NCBI GenBank assembly: GCA_018398805.1
Contig: JAGFBZ010002395.1
Coordinates: 1,488,001-1,552,000 of the forward strand
Reading direction: 5' to 3'
Origin: Hirundichthys speculiger
Lineage: Eukaryota; Chordata; Actinopteri; Beloniformes; Exocoetidae
Length of the DNA: 64,000 nt
A program made the position numbers and the translations under genes. Below the pieces are notes generated by a model, which was given only the letters and a program-made list of their open reading frames with translations, was not told the DNA's origin and ran no database searches. Below are positions 23,301 through 33,692 of this stretch, one piece after another. The number at the start of each line of letters is the position of its first letter. Position 1 is the stretch's first letter.

Positions 23301-24414
23301 CACTCCAAGCTGTCCCCCTGGATGAGCAACTAAATTAGGTTTTCCTCCAAACACAATGTGAAGAGATTCAATCCACAGCCCAACTTCATGTCAAAGTGTC
23401 CATAGACAAGGTGCTGATCTGAAGTAGTTCTAACCAAGCAAACAGATAATACACATGTAATGTCACAAAAATGTTTTCTTTAGTTCAGCAATTATGCATC
23501 TAATTACTTATTGTTAAATTGTTCTACTTTTCAGCAGCATATTATAGACCTCTGCATTTCTCTCATCATCCCCCAATCTACTAATCTGGCTTTTCAAAAA
23601 ACTCTAATGTTTCAATGCACTACTAGACTGTGAGCCATCCGAGTGGGATCAGACCTTTCATCAAGACCTGTTGGACCATGAAGGAGATGATGGGATGCTC
23701 TTTGACCTTCTCCACACTTTTTAATGCACATGTTCAGTTGTTTGATGTTTCAGCACTTATGCACAACTGCTGTTCTCTACCGAGGTGATTAACCACAAAC
23801 ATCACAACAACTGTCTGATCCATGACGCTAACCCTAACCACTAAATGCTCTGGATCGATAACAATTTATATTTAAACTTTTTTGATGTCAGGAGACTTTT
23901 TTTGTGGTATAATCGCCACTGTTGTTAGCTTTTGTTTCAATAAATTGTTTGAACTGAAGACATAACCATTTCTTGCTTCTACTTGAATACCGTACTAACA
24001 TGATATAATGTCACTTTAGCACAAAAATTTACATTTTCAAAAATAATTCACCTGAATATCAAATATCCCTAACGTTTTGTGATAAGTGTATATATAAAGG
24101 TGTGTGCTTGTTTTTATGCTCCCCCCCTTCCCTAGTACCATTTTCACGGTCTTTTTGAAAGACACATGATAAGTAAATCTAAATTAAAAAGGTGTAACAT
24201 GGCAGAAATGCACTTACGTGCATTTTATATAAATTGTATGACATTTGATAAAGTAATATTTAACAATTCCGTGTTAATTAGTTGTTACGTGGCATAGCTG
24301 ATTAAATTCCCATTTCCTTACCCAACCGCATGCACCCAAACGCACCTTGTTGTGGGCATCTGTGTGGCGGATTACATTCCTCAACAACGTCTTCCCCATC
24401 GGCTGCTTAGACAT
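16917..24414 (-). CDS. nkapd1: NKAP domain-containing protein 1 (C11orf57 family)
   Basis: Minus-strand coding exons: 24346-24414, 18310-18398, 18041-18181, 17824-17877 and 16917-17361. They total 798 nt, 265 aa, and every junction keeps frame with GT-AG ends. Exon 1 gives the conserved start [20 protein letters not shown]; exon 2 [14 protein letters not shown]; exon 3 [17 protein letters not shown]; exon 4 [17 protein letters not shown]. This is the conserved N-terminal half as I remember it in human NKAPD1. The last exon is a low-complexity Lys/Arg/Ser/Glu tail ([20 protein letters not shown]) typical of nuclear RNA-processing-type proteins. The family's function is not established; nuclear localisation is inferred from the basic tail. 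Coding intron 1 is 5.9 kb and full of repeats. Confidence 0.92.
19600..19785. mobile_element. Degraded fragment of a common fish DNA repeat
   Basis: It resembles, from memory, the middle of a high-copy fish DNA-transposon repeat (ttggatggaagaatgctcc, then cacagatgtggaagttaccc, then the actggctt block). Another fragment of what I take to be the same family is at about 60860-61500. I do not assert a family name. Confidence 0.5.
19794..20558. mobile_element. pogo/Tigger-like non-autonomous DNA element
   Basis: Perfect 18-bp terminal inverted repeats (cagtggtacctctactta at the left, its reverse complement at the right), each flanked by TA, which fits the Tc1-mariner superfamily. It is 765 bp with no transposase frame. 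A second repeat (about 19988-20240) is nested inside. The sequence starting cagtggtacctc is typical of pogo/Tigger-type elements. Confidence 0.85.
19988..20242. repeat. Dispersed repeat with cctcc.ccaag / cttggcggagg ends, copy 1
   Basis: Begins ctagaaaagcacttggagag, with cagacctccaccaag, and ends cctccttggcggaggt. Its ends are near-inverted repeats. A second copy, in the same orientation, is at about 35058-35300. Here it sits inside the pogo-like element, so it inserted later than that element. Confidence 0.75.
20559..21055. other. NKAPD1 intron stretch, nothing recognised
   Basis: AT-rich intron sequence between the pogo-like element and the LINE tail. No gene or repeat recognised. Confidence 0.4.
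21056..21190 (+). mobile_element. RTE-type LINE 3' end fragment
   Basis: It carries the remembered 3'-tail pattern of fish RTE elements: gaggaagggcacccgacata, ccaaatcaatatcagg, and near the end ggcaacgtcgaaaagggaaa then agccgaaagg. It is strongly 5'-truncated with no reverse transcriptase. Confidence 0.6.
21191..22138. other. NKAPD1 intron stretch, nothing recognised
   Basis: AT-rich with A runs. No gene or repeat recognised. Confidence 0.4.
22139..22330 (-). mobile_element. tRNA-derived SINE, diverged copy
   Basis: On the minus strand it ends aggcctctagagccaaaaaa then atctt and an A run. This is the same tail as the SINE at 28352, preceded by a similar C/T-rich body (ctctctctgcccc, cttcctgt). 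A weak B-box-like gcaggtttgtctccc is present. It is older than the 28-kb copy, and I found no clear target duplications. Confidence 0.7.
22422..22759. repeat. Large imperfect inverted repeat (foldback/MITE-like)
   Basis: The arms start acagctttacagccata (left) and end with its exact reverse complement (right). They stay complementary through blocks such as agatgaacatttctcaaca, aaatgtatgtct and the ggacatttc block. The unpaired centre is only a few tens of bases (about 22573-22618). If transcribed it would form a long hairpin. A poly-C/A stretch (about 22446-22470) interrupts the left arm. Confidence 0.85.
22760..23620. other. NKAPD1 intron stretch, nothing recognised
   Basis: AT-rich. No gene or repeat recognised. 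Confidence 0.4.
23626..23723 (+). other. Candidate terminal coding exon of an unknown gene
   Basis: After an acceptor-like actactag the plus strand reads [20 protein letters not shown], then [12 protein letters not shown], then TAA. An AATAAA follows at 23938-23943. The composition is protein-like (acidic, amphipathic) rather than low-complexity. There is no start codon and I found no partner exons. It lies antisense within NKAPD1 intron 1. It may be chance or a relic; I do not recognise the family. Confidence 0.22.
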
Positions 24415-24421
24415 GGTGATA

Positions 24422-24800
24422 CCTGGCATTTAAATCAGACACAGACGAAACCAAAAATTTAATTTCAAGCCATAAAGAACAGTAACGACTGATAATCTTT
24501 TAAATGTGTGAGGGAAGCCGTTAACGTAGCGCTCACCTGTTAGCCTATCACTGCTGGATTCACTTCGGCACTAAACAGTATTTATCTAAAATCTACTTCA
24601 AGCTCTTTGTCTGAGCAAGTGGTGTACATTCGGCATTGTATCGTATCGTACAAACTGTACCCTTTGAAACGAGTCCCGTTCAAGAGAAACAAAACACAGC
24701 CCGCTGACTCTATACTACTTCCGTTGTGATACGCGTGTTCATGTCGCTCGAATAACGTCACTGAAAAATGGGGAGGAACTCATTGCTGATTGGACCAAAG
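24422..24800 (-). promoter_or_regulatory. NKAPD1 5' UTR exon, short intron and promoter region
   Basis: On the minus strand a donor (aacag|gtgagc) ends a putative non-coding exon at 24537. An acceptor (aatgccag) starts the ATG exon at 24422, leaving a 114-bp intron. Upstream, the minus strand has an ETS-type cggaagt (24717-24723), a CRE-like gtgacgtta (about 24754-24762) and a CCAAT-type box on the opposite strand (gattgg, near 24788-24793). The region is CpG-richer than its surroundings. The TSS position is inferred. Confidence 0.5.
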
Positions 24801-27284
24801 ACCCGTCAATCATCATGGTAACCAGCCTACGTTCTGACTCGTGCACCTTCAACACTCAAACTTTGCTGTTTTGTTGTTTGTTGTTTTTTTGTTTGTATAT
24901 GTTTGGACAAAACGGCGATATATATAATTTTATTTATTTATTTATTTTTTTTTTTTAACAGAAAATAGAAAACGTGAATCTAAAAATCTAAAATGTAAAC
25001 TGAGATCCAAACTCAAATTGTTTTTTAAAGAATGCAAAGGGTATAGTCATAATGATCAGGTGAGAAAATCCAGCTTGATACTGAATGTCTTTTTTAATAT
25101 GGGAAAGGCGTTTGTCATGTTATGAATGGCTCTCAAAAACTGAGACTGAGCAAAAGTTAAATGGAAATAATTTAGAGAGGGAGACAAATAAAAAAAATTG
25201 TTGTATGGGAGAACACGATCACCTGTCAGTGGCCGTGTTCTCCCATACAACAAATAAAAAAAATTGTTGTATGGGAGAACACGGCCACTGACAGGTGATG
25301 TGAGCGAATGGCTCACCTTGATACAATTACAATGCAGTGTTCTGCTGGGAAAACACTTGTACCAGGATTGACATGATATTTTGGCAGCTTCAAACCTACC
25401 TAAACCTTTTTGCAGACCAGTCACACCTCCTCACATGTCAGTATACAATAGCTGCCTTAGCAGTTGTCTCTAATGTTGTTTTGTGGTGATATAAAATGAC
25501 TGCATAATTTAGCATTCATGCATATTCATCTGAAGTTGTGCATTAGTATGAAAAATTGTGAATTGAAATAATGTATTAATTCTCATACAACGAAAACCAT
25601 GTATAAAACATTTAATTTGTACTTTGAGTGTGAGAATATGATTTGGATAGTTACAACCTTAAAAAATTATGAATATGAAGTACAATTTTATGGCTGCAGT
25701 TTCTTCATTATGAATATGAAGATACAAGTGAAAATTCACTGTAAAAAAAACATCATGGGGTCACAGGCTCATCTGTGAAATAGAGGGTACATCGATTCCA
25801 CAAACGGCGCGTGCATTAAAAATCTGTTAAACTCCTAGACTCTATACAACTGTAAATGTATACAATGGAGCCTCCAGCAGCGAAAGCTCCAGTCCTCCAT
25901 GGGCTTCACTGTGGACTGGCCAGGATCCTGTTTAATGCCACTTTGAAGAGCCATGAAAGAATTTTCCATGAGCAGTTTTGCTCCTTTAGCCAAGCGGTAC
26001 TGCCGGTCCTACATGGAACTGTTGCCCGACTTGTCTGAAGGCACTCCCAGCTTGCAGCCGGGCGAGCTCTCGGCTAACAGTTCAGTGTGTCTGCCAGTAC
26101 GCTGCTGAGCTGAGCTGTTCACGGATAATCATTTCAGGACTCTTCCAGTTGGAACTGTGCTGGGACCTGCAGTTAATCATCCCAGTGCCGTGACCTCCCG
26201 TCTCTAATGTTGCTTTGGTGGTGACATGGAATGACTGGCGTGGATATCATGGCTAAGCTAAGCTCCTTTCTTTGTACTCAGATTCTTCCAAAACAACCAC
26301 AGCCAGTCACAGTGGTCTGTCAGTACAATCCACACAAGTACAGGAAAACATGTTCTCTTTAAAATATGACCATAATGTTTTTATTCACAGCTCAGAAGTC
26401 AATATAATGCTCAATGCTAGGGTTGCTAAAATTATAACAATGACTTGCTGTGTTATTTAACAGCAGAACTAATGGCTCGCTATTGAACAAACGATGCCAA
26501 ATGATGTGCGGGCATCTGATAGGTCAGTTTTATTACTTACTCACTCGGCTCTGAGGACAGGAGAGCCGAACGTCTTGACTGGGCTTGTTGCATGTGGGAG
26601 TGCTGAATGGGCCGGATGGTTCTTGTTAAGCCTGGATGAAAATCCAGTGTACTGGTGGAGGTCTGCTGCATGACCCTAGCCCAAAACAACAACATTTACT
26701 TTGATCCAGCCTGTAGTACTGGTTATGGTCACTGGTTGATGCTGAGTAAGTGTTGGAAGTCAACACAGTTGCTTTAGGTCTGGCAGCTGGACTGCTTTAG
26801 CTCTGGGGTGGATACAAGGGTTACAGATAACATTACAACCCAAACCTCCACACATTCCTCTATATACACCACAGTACACCACGTGCACCAGCATACTACA
26901 CACACCACATCCATCACTGCCTGTCTTTTATCTTGTGTCTTTGTATGTCCTGTCCTTTCATGCTCCAGTGCTGGTGATTTTTAGTCAGAATCAGGGTTTT
27001 GGGAGTCAGTAAAACACATTAAATCAGACTATTAAAGGAGGTTTATGAAGGACACAGTCAATGTCACTCACACTTGCACACAAGAAAACTAACATCTGAT
27101 GGAAAATTAAATTGCATATATATCTGCATATATATTTTGTTAGATTGTGGCACACAGTTGGAGAAAACAAGAAAATGTGTTAAAAGGCTTATCATTATTG
27201 TGGAAACACATTTTATGGGAAGATATATTGTTATTGAATTATTGTCCAGCCTGTTGTAGAGAACAACTACAGTCCAAAGTCATG
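24801..27284. other. Intergenic, no gene recognised
   Basis: AT-rich, with short chance frames only. It contains the striking palindrome at 25187-25299 (listed separately) and a TTTA run near 24930-24947. Confidence 0.4.
25187..25299. repeat. Perfect 36-bp palindrome plus a third copy of its arm
   Basis: The arm 25218-25253 and its exact reverse complement 25264-25299 flank a 10-base A-rich loop. A further direct copy of the first part of the right arm (caaataaaaaaaattgttgt, then atgggagaacacg) lies at 25187-25217. The lack of mismatches implies a recent origin, for example by template switching. Confidence 0.95.
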
Positions 27285-27482
27285 GGTGTTAGGTTGACTG
27301 GTGATTCTCAATTGACTATAGGAATGAATGTGCATGACTGTTAGTCTTTGTGTGGCCCTATGACGGGCTGGCAACCTGTCCAGGGTCTACGACGCTTCTT
27401 GCTTGTTGACAGCTTGGGTAGGTTCCAGTACCCTCCATGACTCTGAAAACCATTGAAGTGAGTCTGGAGAATAGATGAATGT
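27285..27482 (+). mobile_element. L2/CR1-type LINE 3' end fragment
   Basis: It follows the remembered fish L2 3'-tail pattern: ttgactggtgattctcaatt, gtgtggccctatgacgggct, ggcaacctgtccagggt, ttgacagcttgggtaggttc, ending agaatagatgaatg. It is 5'-truncated with no coding part. Confidence 0.75.
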
Positions 27483-28336
27483 CTAATGTTCAAATGTCAC
27501 AGGTCTTAGGTAGTTCACTTATCAGTACAGATTGAATCTGTAAACTGAACACTTGGTAGGCCAACTGCTTCATGCATTTCACACAAAGCATCATTAGTCA
27601 TGGTAGTGCTTAGCCTAGCCAGCCATCCAAATTCTTTTCCTCTTTGAAACAAAGAATTATTCTGGCTTTTCTGAATTTGACTTTGATTTCGAGGGGGCAG
27701 TACCAAAAGATGCAGAAAAATCTGCTTCTGGATATTATTGGATAGGCATGCAACCAATCAGGGAAATTAACCATTTGACGTAGGTGGAGCAGCATACCTA
27801 TCAAGTATCCCGTTTTGACCAGGAAAGTCCCATATTTTACTCTTCTTTCCCACCGTCCTCCCATATTAGTATTCTCCCTTAAATCTCCCGTATTTTAACC
27901 TGCGTTATTAAAAAAATAATAATTATAATCAGGCGGAGTAAAAAAAAAAAAGACATTCCCAATCTGAGATCTGTCACTTGCCTCGCGATAACTTCCACAG
28001 CAGTAGCCCACTACAGGTACTGTAGGTGGTAGATGTCGCGAGGTTAGTGTGTGACATCCGATGAGTGACAGCGCGGGAAGAAAAAAAGATTGTTACAGAG
28101 AATAGGATGTCGTTAGACAACAGAACTGTTTGCTCTTCTCTCATGTAAAATAAACTACTCTGGACCAGTCCACAAATACACTCCTTCCAATACAGTCATA
28201 AAGAATGCAAAGTCTGCAACAAATGACAAGTCATTAAAAGAGTAAAGAAAAGTCAATTGAAATGAGATGAAAAACTATAAAAGAAGAGCAATATGAAATG
28301 AAAACAATGTGTGGAATAAAAATCAAATGTAAATGT
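27483..28336. repeat. Repeat-derived sequence, left part of a dispersed family
   Basis: The block near 27735 (ttggataggcatgcaaccaa) recurs near 50190 with few changes, and the following block near 28800 recurs near 50490. So 27.5-28.9 kb holds a copy of a dispersed family interrupted by other DNA. The part at 27795-28090 (atcaagtatcccgttttgac, ctcccgtattttaacctgcg) looks like a separate repeat that I recognise as common in fish but cannot name. Confidence 0.5.
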
Positions 28337-28351
28337 AAATACAAGCAATGT
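28337..28351. repeat. SINE target-site duplication, left
   Basis: The 15-mer aaatacaagcaatgt is identical to 28550-28564 on the other side of the SINE. Confidence 0.95.
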
Positions 28352-28549
28352 GGGGCCGTCCCGGTGGCGCAGTGGTTGGGGCGGGCGGCCCATGTGCAGA
28401 GGCTGCGGTCCTCGTGCGGCTGGTTGTGAGTTCGATTCCCAGCTCAGCGACCCTTTGCCGCTTGTCTTCCCCATTCTCTCTGCCCCCTTCCTGTCTCTCT
28501 ACTGTCAATAAAGGCCACTAGAGCCAAAAAAATCTTAAAAAAAAAAAAA
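28352..28549 (+). mobile_element. tRNA-derived SINE, intact with target duplications
   Basis: The tRNA-like head has an A-box-like ggtggcgcagtggttgg and a B box gttcgattcc (28430-28439). A C/T-rich body (ttcctgtctctctac) follows, then the tail aaaggccactagagccaaaa and a poly(A) run. Perfect 15-bp target duplications flank it, so this is a young LINE-mobilised insertion. Confidence 0.93.
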
Positions 28550-28564
28550 AAATACAAGCAATGT
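28550..28564. repeat. SINE target-site duplication, right
   Basis: Identical to 28337-28351; it directly follows (and shares its first A bases with) the SINE poly(A) tail. Confidence 0.95.
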
Positions 28565-31330
28565 ATTAGGGGAGTATTTTACTTGCCATTGTTTCTTTAC
28601 TCAGTGTTAATATTACTAATAGTAAATATTATTTTCCTCTGGATCTCTGAAAAGCTCTGAAAGACAATTTGTTTTGTAGTAGACACTATACAAATATAGT
28701 TGAATTGAACTGTAGAAGCCATTGGATAAAGCCTGTACCTGCCTTGTAGTGACTGGCTTGGTATTTTCTGTACCTGTGGAAATCGCTATGAATGGCAAGG
28801 GTACCAAACCGATTACACAGAGAGAATTTTTGCAAACTAAATGGGTATGTATGGCCACGCCAGGTGGTGCCCCATATGCATATTTCACAAAAGAGGAAAT
28901 CAAAAAAGCTTAAAGTTGCTTCCCTCTGTTGGATACTGCTACATTTCCTTCCATTCTTAGTAAAAAGCATCTCTCTACACTGAACACAAGATGATCCTTA
29001 CATAATTGTAACCATGGACAGAGGACATACACATGTAGAAATATTATATTTACATCAGTTGTAGAAGATTCCTGTCATGTAAAATTAATCATGTAAAGAG
29101 CAGGCATTGCCTGTCTTGACTTGTGTCTGACCCAACTAGAATACGAGCTACCTCTGAAAACAAGTACAGCCTAGCATCCCTGAAGTACAATCCTCAGAGG
29201 GATGCACATCATACAACATGTAGGCTGTAAAATGGTTTCTGTGCTAATGTAAAAAAACAAAAAAACAAAAACTGACAAACAAGATGCCTTTGGAATATAT
29301 CCTAACCGGAGCTGAAGCCAGTAATTTAAAGGCATTTGATGGAGGAGGAATGTTGTTCAATTAAGTAGCAGTTTGCTTTGTGGTTTAGAACTACTTAGTA
29401 TGAACTTGTTCCATTTTAAGGTGACATCTTTCCATCATCCTGTGTCTTCTACTAACTCCTGTCGACTCATGGGAATCGGTTTTTCATTTCATTTCATGTG
29501 TTCTGAGCAAAAATAAATTTAGATAACAATCAGTCTTGTGTCACAGTGCTTTTAATTGGCATAACTGTTTGTTTTTTTCCCCAGAGTTGTGAACTTTATC
29601 ATCGCTAATTCTATTTCTAGGCTTCAGCACACCACCATATCAACTGAATTTCACAGGGTTCAGCTTACTGAGAAGCCTGAGTTTTAATACCATCTTGTCA
29701 AATTCTCAGTTTTTATTTTTCCAACAAAAAAAAAAAAAAAATCTGGAGCTTGTTGAACTTTTTTTTTTTTTTTATCTTCCATCTGTGTATTGTGTAATGT
29801 ATGTATTCATGTAAATAGGTGTGGATGTGTATATTTTAGGTTTCAAAATGGTGTTTCTTTCTAATTAACTACCAGTAATTTAGCTTGCATATAAGTTTAA
29901 AAAAAAGGAGCTAGTTTTTCTTAGCCAGGGTTAGCATTAGGATTTAACTGCGATAGCTGATGAAGAATATTTAAATGGTGAAAATCTCACAAAAAAAAAA
30001 AAAAAAAATCCCCCAGTGAATTTTCAAGCAGATATTTCGAATAATTAAATGCAAATATTGATTCTTTGCGTAATAAACTGTTCATAGCGATGGTCAATAT
30101 TTGACAGCAGGCCAGAAGCTTCTTGTTAACAAGGTTGCTCAGACGGTGCGTCCTCTGCCAAGGCCGATAATTTATTTTACAGTTGTAATGGAAAAGACCC
30201 TGATCCACAACAGAATTTAATGGCTACTTTCTTTGCACTGACTTCAACTATCCACCAAGTAAAATGAAATTCCACCAGGTGTTTTTTGCATAATTTACCT
30301 AACAAACAAACAAATTATAAAGATCACTTCCCTCTGCTTCGGCCCGTTTTAGTGGAAACTAAAGCTGCAGGTGAACATTTTTCACTGTTGGAAAAAAGCA
30401 AGTTCACGTAGAAGAGGAGTGCACCTTTGCAATTCTGCTTTTTGGTAACTTTATACTTCTTCACCTCTACTTCTCTATATTAATGTTGTGTGTTTTATTT
30501 TAGTTTACCTGGAGATTATTAGTTTAATCGCATATAAAGCAACAGATTGCTCATTTTGTACATGTATGTATAAGATCCAATCTTTTTTTTTCTTCAAATT
30601 TGTGAGTGAGCATGTCATGTGATGCATTTTAGATCATTTGTTTTATATTTTATGCACTGATATCTTCGATCTGCATCTTAATACAAGCTGATTTGGAATT
30701 TCCTGAAATCAGACTCTGGAATAAGTTCACTGTTCTGTCGTTAATGTTTGTACGTCACTGAATGCACAAAATATTATTTCCTAATAGAGGACTAAACTTG
30801 CGCATTGTAACTTAATACAGCGTGTTTTGAAAAATGTTCTGCATTGACTGGAACATTACTGGGTATGATTCTTTTTATACATTACCAGTAAAACATTTGG
30901 ACACATCATTTTAAAGGAGCAGATGTGCCCAAACTTTGGACTTTTACTTGAATTTGTTTTTGCAAAATTGAATACTTGTACACATATAGTGCTGCTTATT
31001 TAATGCAGGCATAGTTCTTTTTTTTATTTTTTATTTTTTTTGGACAGTAGCTGACTTTGAAAAACAGAGAATGACTTTGAATTCAGACTTTTTTCCAAAA
31101 AGAAAAAGGAAAAAAAATCTAGATACTTCTTTTCTATTTTTTTTTTTTACATTAGAAATTGAATAAACAAAATATTATCTGTGGTGCTTCTTGAATATCT
31201 AATTGAAGGTCACTGAAATAAAAAAAACAAAGAAAACAAAACACTGTTAACTTATTTTTCATGACAGACACCATCAGAATCCATTGTGACTGCACACACA
31301 ATCTGCTTTGTTCTTGCAATTCATTTGATT
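28565..31330. other. Intergenic, no gene recognised; part of dispersed repeat near 28.7-28.9 kb
   Basis: The segment 28799-28860 matches the repeat near 50490. The rest is AT-rich with several A and T runs (29726-29741, 29758-29773, 29990-30008, 31018-31040). No gene seen. Confidence 0.4.
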
Positions 31331-31336
31331 TACAAA

Positions 31337-31590
31337 TTAGCTGCCTGCCTGCCGTCTCCGCGGCAAACAGGCTTTCCTCTCACCTCCCGACACCCCAGTC
31401 ATGAAATTATTTTCCCTCCACCCTTTGAACAGTAAAGTCGCTGCTTGTATATCATCCATACATGATTCCTGCCGTCTTGCGGCAAGCACTTTGTTATCCT
31501 CCTCAGTCAGACCCTGGTCCACCAAATCTTTATTGTCTCCCAGATGGGGGTCTGAGTTTGTCCTTGTCTTTTTAATATTTGAACAAAAAC
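31337..31590 (-). other. Unassigned open frame on the minus strand
   Basis: The minus strand stays open for roughly 80 codons with mixed, protein-like composition: SDPHLGDNKDLVDQGLTEED, then NKVLAARRQESCMDDIQAAT, then LLFKGWRENNF, ending RRRQAGS and a stop. It has no good ATG at its start. DDIQAATLLFKGWR loosely resembles an IQ-type helix. The block is less AT-rich than its surroundings and contains two similar ctgccgtc..gcggcaa motifs. It could be a conserved exon, a conserved non-coding element or chance. I do not recognise it. Confidence 0.25.
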
Positions 31591-31983
31591 AGCCAAAGTC
31601 GTGCTGAGAGAAATAGAAATGAGTGCATGAGGAAGCAGAAGCAGCTCCATGGAGGCTGGAGGGCTTTACAAGAAGATATTGAATTTAGCAGAGTGATATA
31701 TGTGCTTCGAGAGCACAAATGGCTTTCGCCTCCTTTTTTTTTCTAGTGATAGAGCAACTATTCAGTTTCATGGTCCCAACATGTTTATGCACACAATATT
31801 TCTGAAGTCCACTTCTCTAATAGGAAACATTTGTAGTACCTTGCACTGGCATTTTTTTAATGTATTTAATCTTGCAGGCCTGGAGTTTTCAAATCATATT
31901 TATTATTATTAATAATATTTTACATAAACCACCTATGGGGAATCTATATGAAAACCTTTAACTACTCAAAAATTTGAGTCAAA

Positions 31984-32138
31984 GAAACTGGACTTCCTTT
32001 TGTTTTGCTCTTCAAGACATTTCACCTTCTATCCAGAAGGGTTCTTATGTTCAGCTGAACAAAACTGAAGGAATGAAAGAAACCCTCCTGGATGGAAGGT
32101 GGAACTTCTTCAAGAATCAGGAAAAGTAAGTCCAGGTG
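31984..32138. repeat. Inverted repeat of a common fish foldback sequence
   Basis: The left arm (aactggacttccttttg, cttcaagacatttcacctt, tatccagaagggttctt) pairs with the right arm (ctggatggaaggtggaactt, cttcaagaatcagg, aagtaagtccaggt). It is a frequent fish repeat motif, degenerate here. Confidence 0.65.
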
Positions 32139-32378
32139 TCTTGATTCAAGCCTTGGAAGACCAAGACCTGGATCACTGAGAGGCTACACTCGTGTAATTC
32201 TTGAACTGTTTCCTACTGGGCTACGACCCTTGGTGTTATTACTGTTTAGTTCATTTCATTGTTATTAGTTTATGTCACAAAACTTGATAGGTCTTGTTAA
32301 AAAAACTGATAAGCTACTGTTGAGTAATGGTAATGTGAAAAAAAAAACCCTACGGACATTTGTGGCCAAAGGTAATCC

Positions 32379-32908
32379 CAGTAATCCCTTATTTTTCGTG
32401 GTTAAATGGGACCGGCACTGCACAGAACTTGTAACATCACACAGGTTGTATTGTTCAGCTCCTGTCGGTTAACAGAGAATGTAAATCTATACACGCTGGG
32501 CTGCTGTTTATGCTCACTCCACTTTTCATCTAACCCCATTTTTGTTCTGCCGTCCCACGACATACACACCATTACCCATAAGGCCACCTTCTTAAAGGGG
32601 CCGGGCTGGCTCACAACATTTCTTCGCTGTGAGAGAACGCGCACAACATCTTGTCATGCTTGGGTGATGCGTCTCGACCAATCAGAGCACAGATTCTAGA
32701 GTGCTGCACCATCTGCGTTTCTCCTGCTTACAGGAGGCTGTGAGTCATCGTTTGACCTTTCGCTGGCAGCCTCTTGTCTGCTGTGGGGTGGATTTCTCAG
32801 AATTTCTGCAATTTTTTCTTGATTTTTTTATTATATTACATATTTCTGAAAAATCCGCAAATAACTAAAACCGCTAAACTTAAAGCGCAAATTGACAAGG
32901 GATCACTG
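32379..32908. mobile_element. pogo/Tigger-like MITE
   Basis: The left end cagtaatcccttatttttcg and the right end acaagggatcactg (followed by TA) form imperfect terminal inverted repeats typical of Tigger-like elements. The element is about 530 bp and non-coding. The left TA is not preserved. Confidence 0.6.
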
Positions 32909-33054
32909 TAATTTGCATGCCCGAATGCATTATGACAAGGTTACAGATTCTCTCAGTCATACACCTTCCATGTCTTTATTGTGATTTCAGAATGGTCTGA
33001 AAAAAAAGAATAATCTTGATATTATTTAATACATGCAGTCAGGCTACCCAAGTA

Positions 33055-33684
33055 TTGAATTCAATTCAATTCAATAAAATTTTATTTGTATAGCATCTGT
33101 TACAATGACAATTGTCTCTAGGCACTTCACAGAGACCCAGAGCATGACCCCCGAGCAAATATCATTAACTAAAATTATAATATTAAATCCAATCAATGAT
33201 AATGGCAAGTAAAAAAACTCCCACATAGGGAGAAAAAAACCTTTAAGCCAAACAGTGGCAAGGAAAAACTCCACTTTAAGAGGAAGAAACATTGAGCAGG
33301 ACCTGGATCAAATGGGGGGACCTTCCTGCTGAAGACCATCCAGGTAGAGAAAGAAAAGAGGGGAGACAGAACAGAGAGAGGACGGAGGACAAAGAGAGGA
33401 CGGAGGACAAAGAGAGGATGGAGGACAGAGGGAGGAGAGCACACAAATGACTAAATACAACGACCATATAAACATAAACAGATGGAGGTAGCAGCACTGG
33501 GATGGGATGGCCAGAGGATTGAAGAATATAACTGGTAAGGGGACAGAACTCCATTCCTTTGGGGCTTTGCGGACATGCCCCCCTCTCTGCTATGGCTCCC
33601 TCCAGTTATTCCAGGCAAAGTAGTCAGGATCACCACTCGTCTCACAGTCAGTGTTGATCTGTTCCGTGCTGACGGGAACATAAC
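33055..33684. mobile_element. High-copy fish interspersed repeat with internal minisatellite
   Basis: It starts with repeated attcaattca then aataaaattttatttgtata, and runs through ctaggcacttcacagagacc, cagagcatgacccccgag, aagccaaacagtggcaagga and acattgagcaggacctggat. This is a pattern I remember as very common in teleosts. It includes an 18-bp tandem array (33376-33435, unit gaggacggaggacaaaga). The hAT element follows directly. Confidence 0.6.
33376..33435. repeat. 18-bp tandem repeat (minisatellite)
   Basis: About three and a half copies of gaggacggaggacaaaga, the last diverged. Confidence 0.85.
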
Positions 33685-33692
33685 CTGGTTCT
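33685..33692. repeat. hAT target-site duplication, left (ctggttct)
   Basis: This 8-bp word is repeated exactly at 36126-36133, flanking the hAT element. Confidence 0.93.

Larger units (their letters stand above)
18399..24345 (-). other. NKAPD1 coding intron 1, repeat-filled
   Basis: A 5.9-kb intron with GT (minus strand, AACAAG|gtgcgt) and AG ends. It holds a degraded transposon fragment (about 19600), a pogo-like element with a nested repeat (19794-20558), an RTE-type LINE tail (about 21060), a SINE (about 22140), a 340-bp inverted repeat (22422-22759) and a candidate plus-strand exon (about 23626). Confidence 0.75.
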
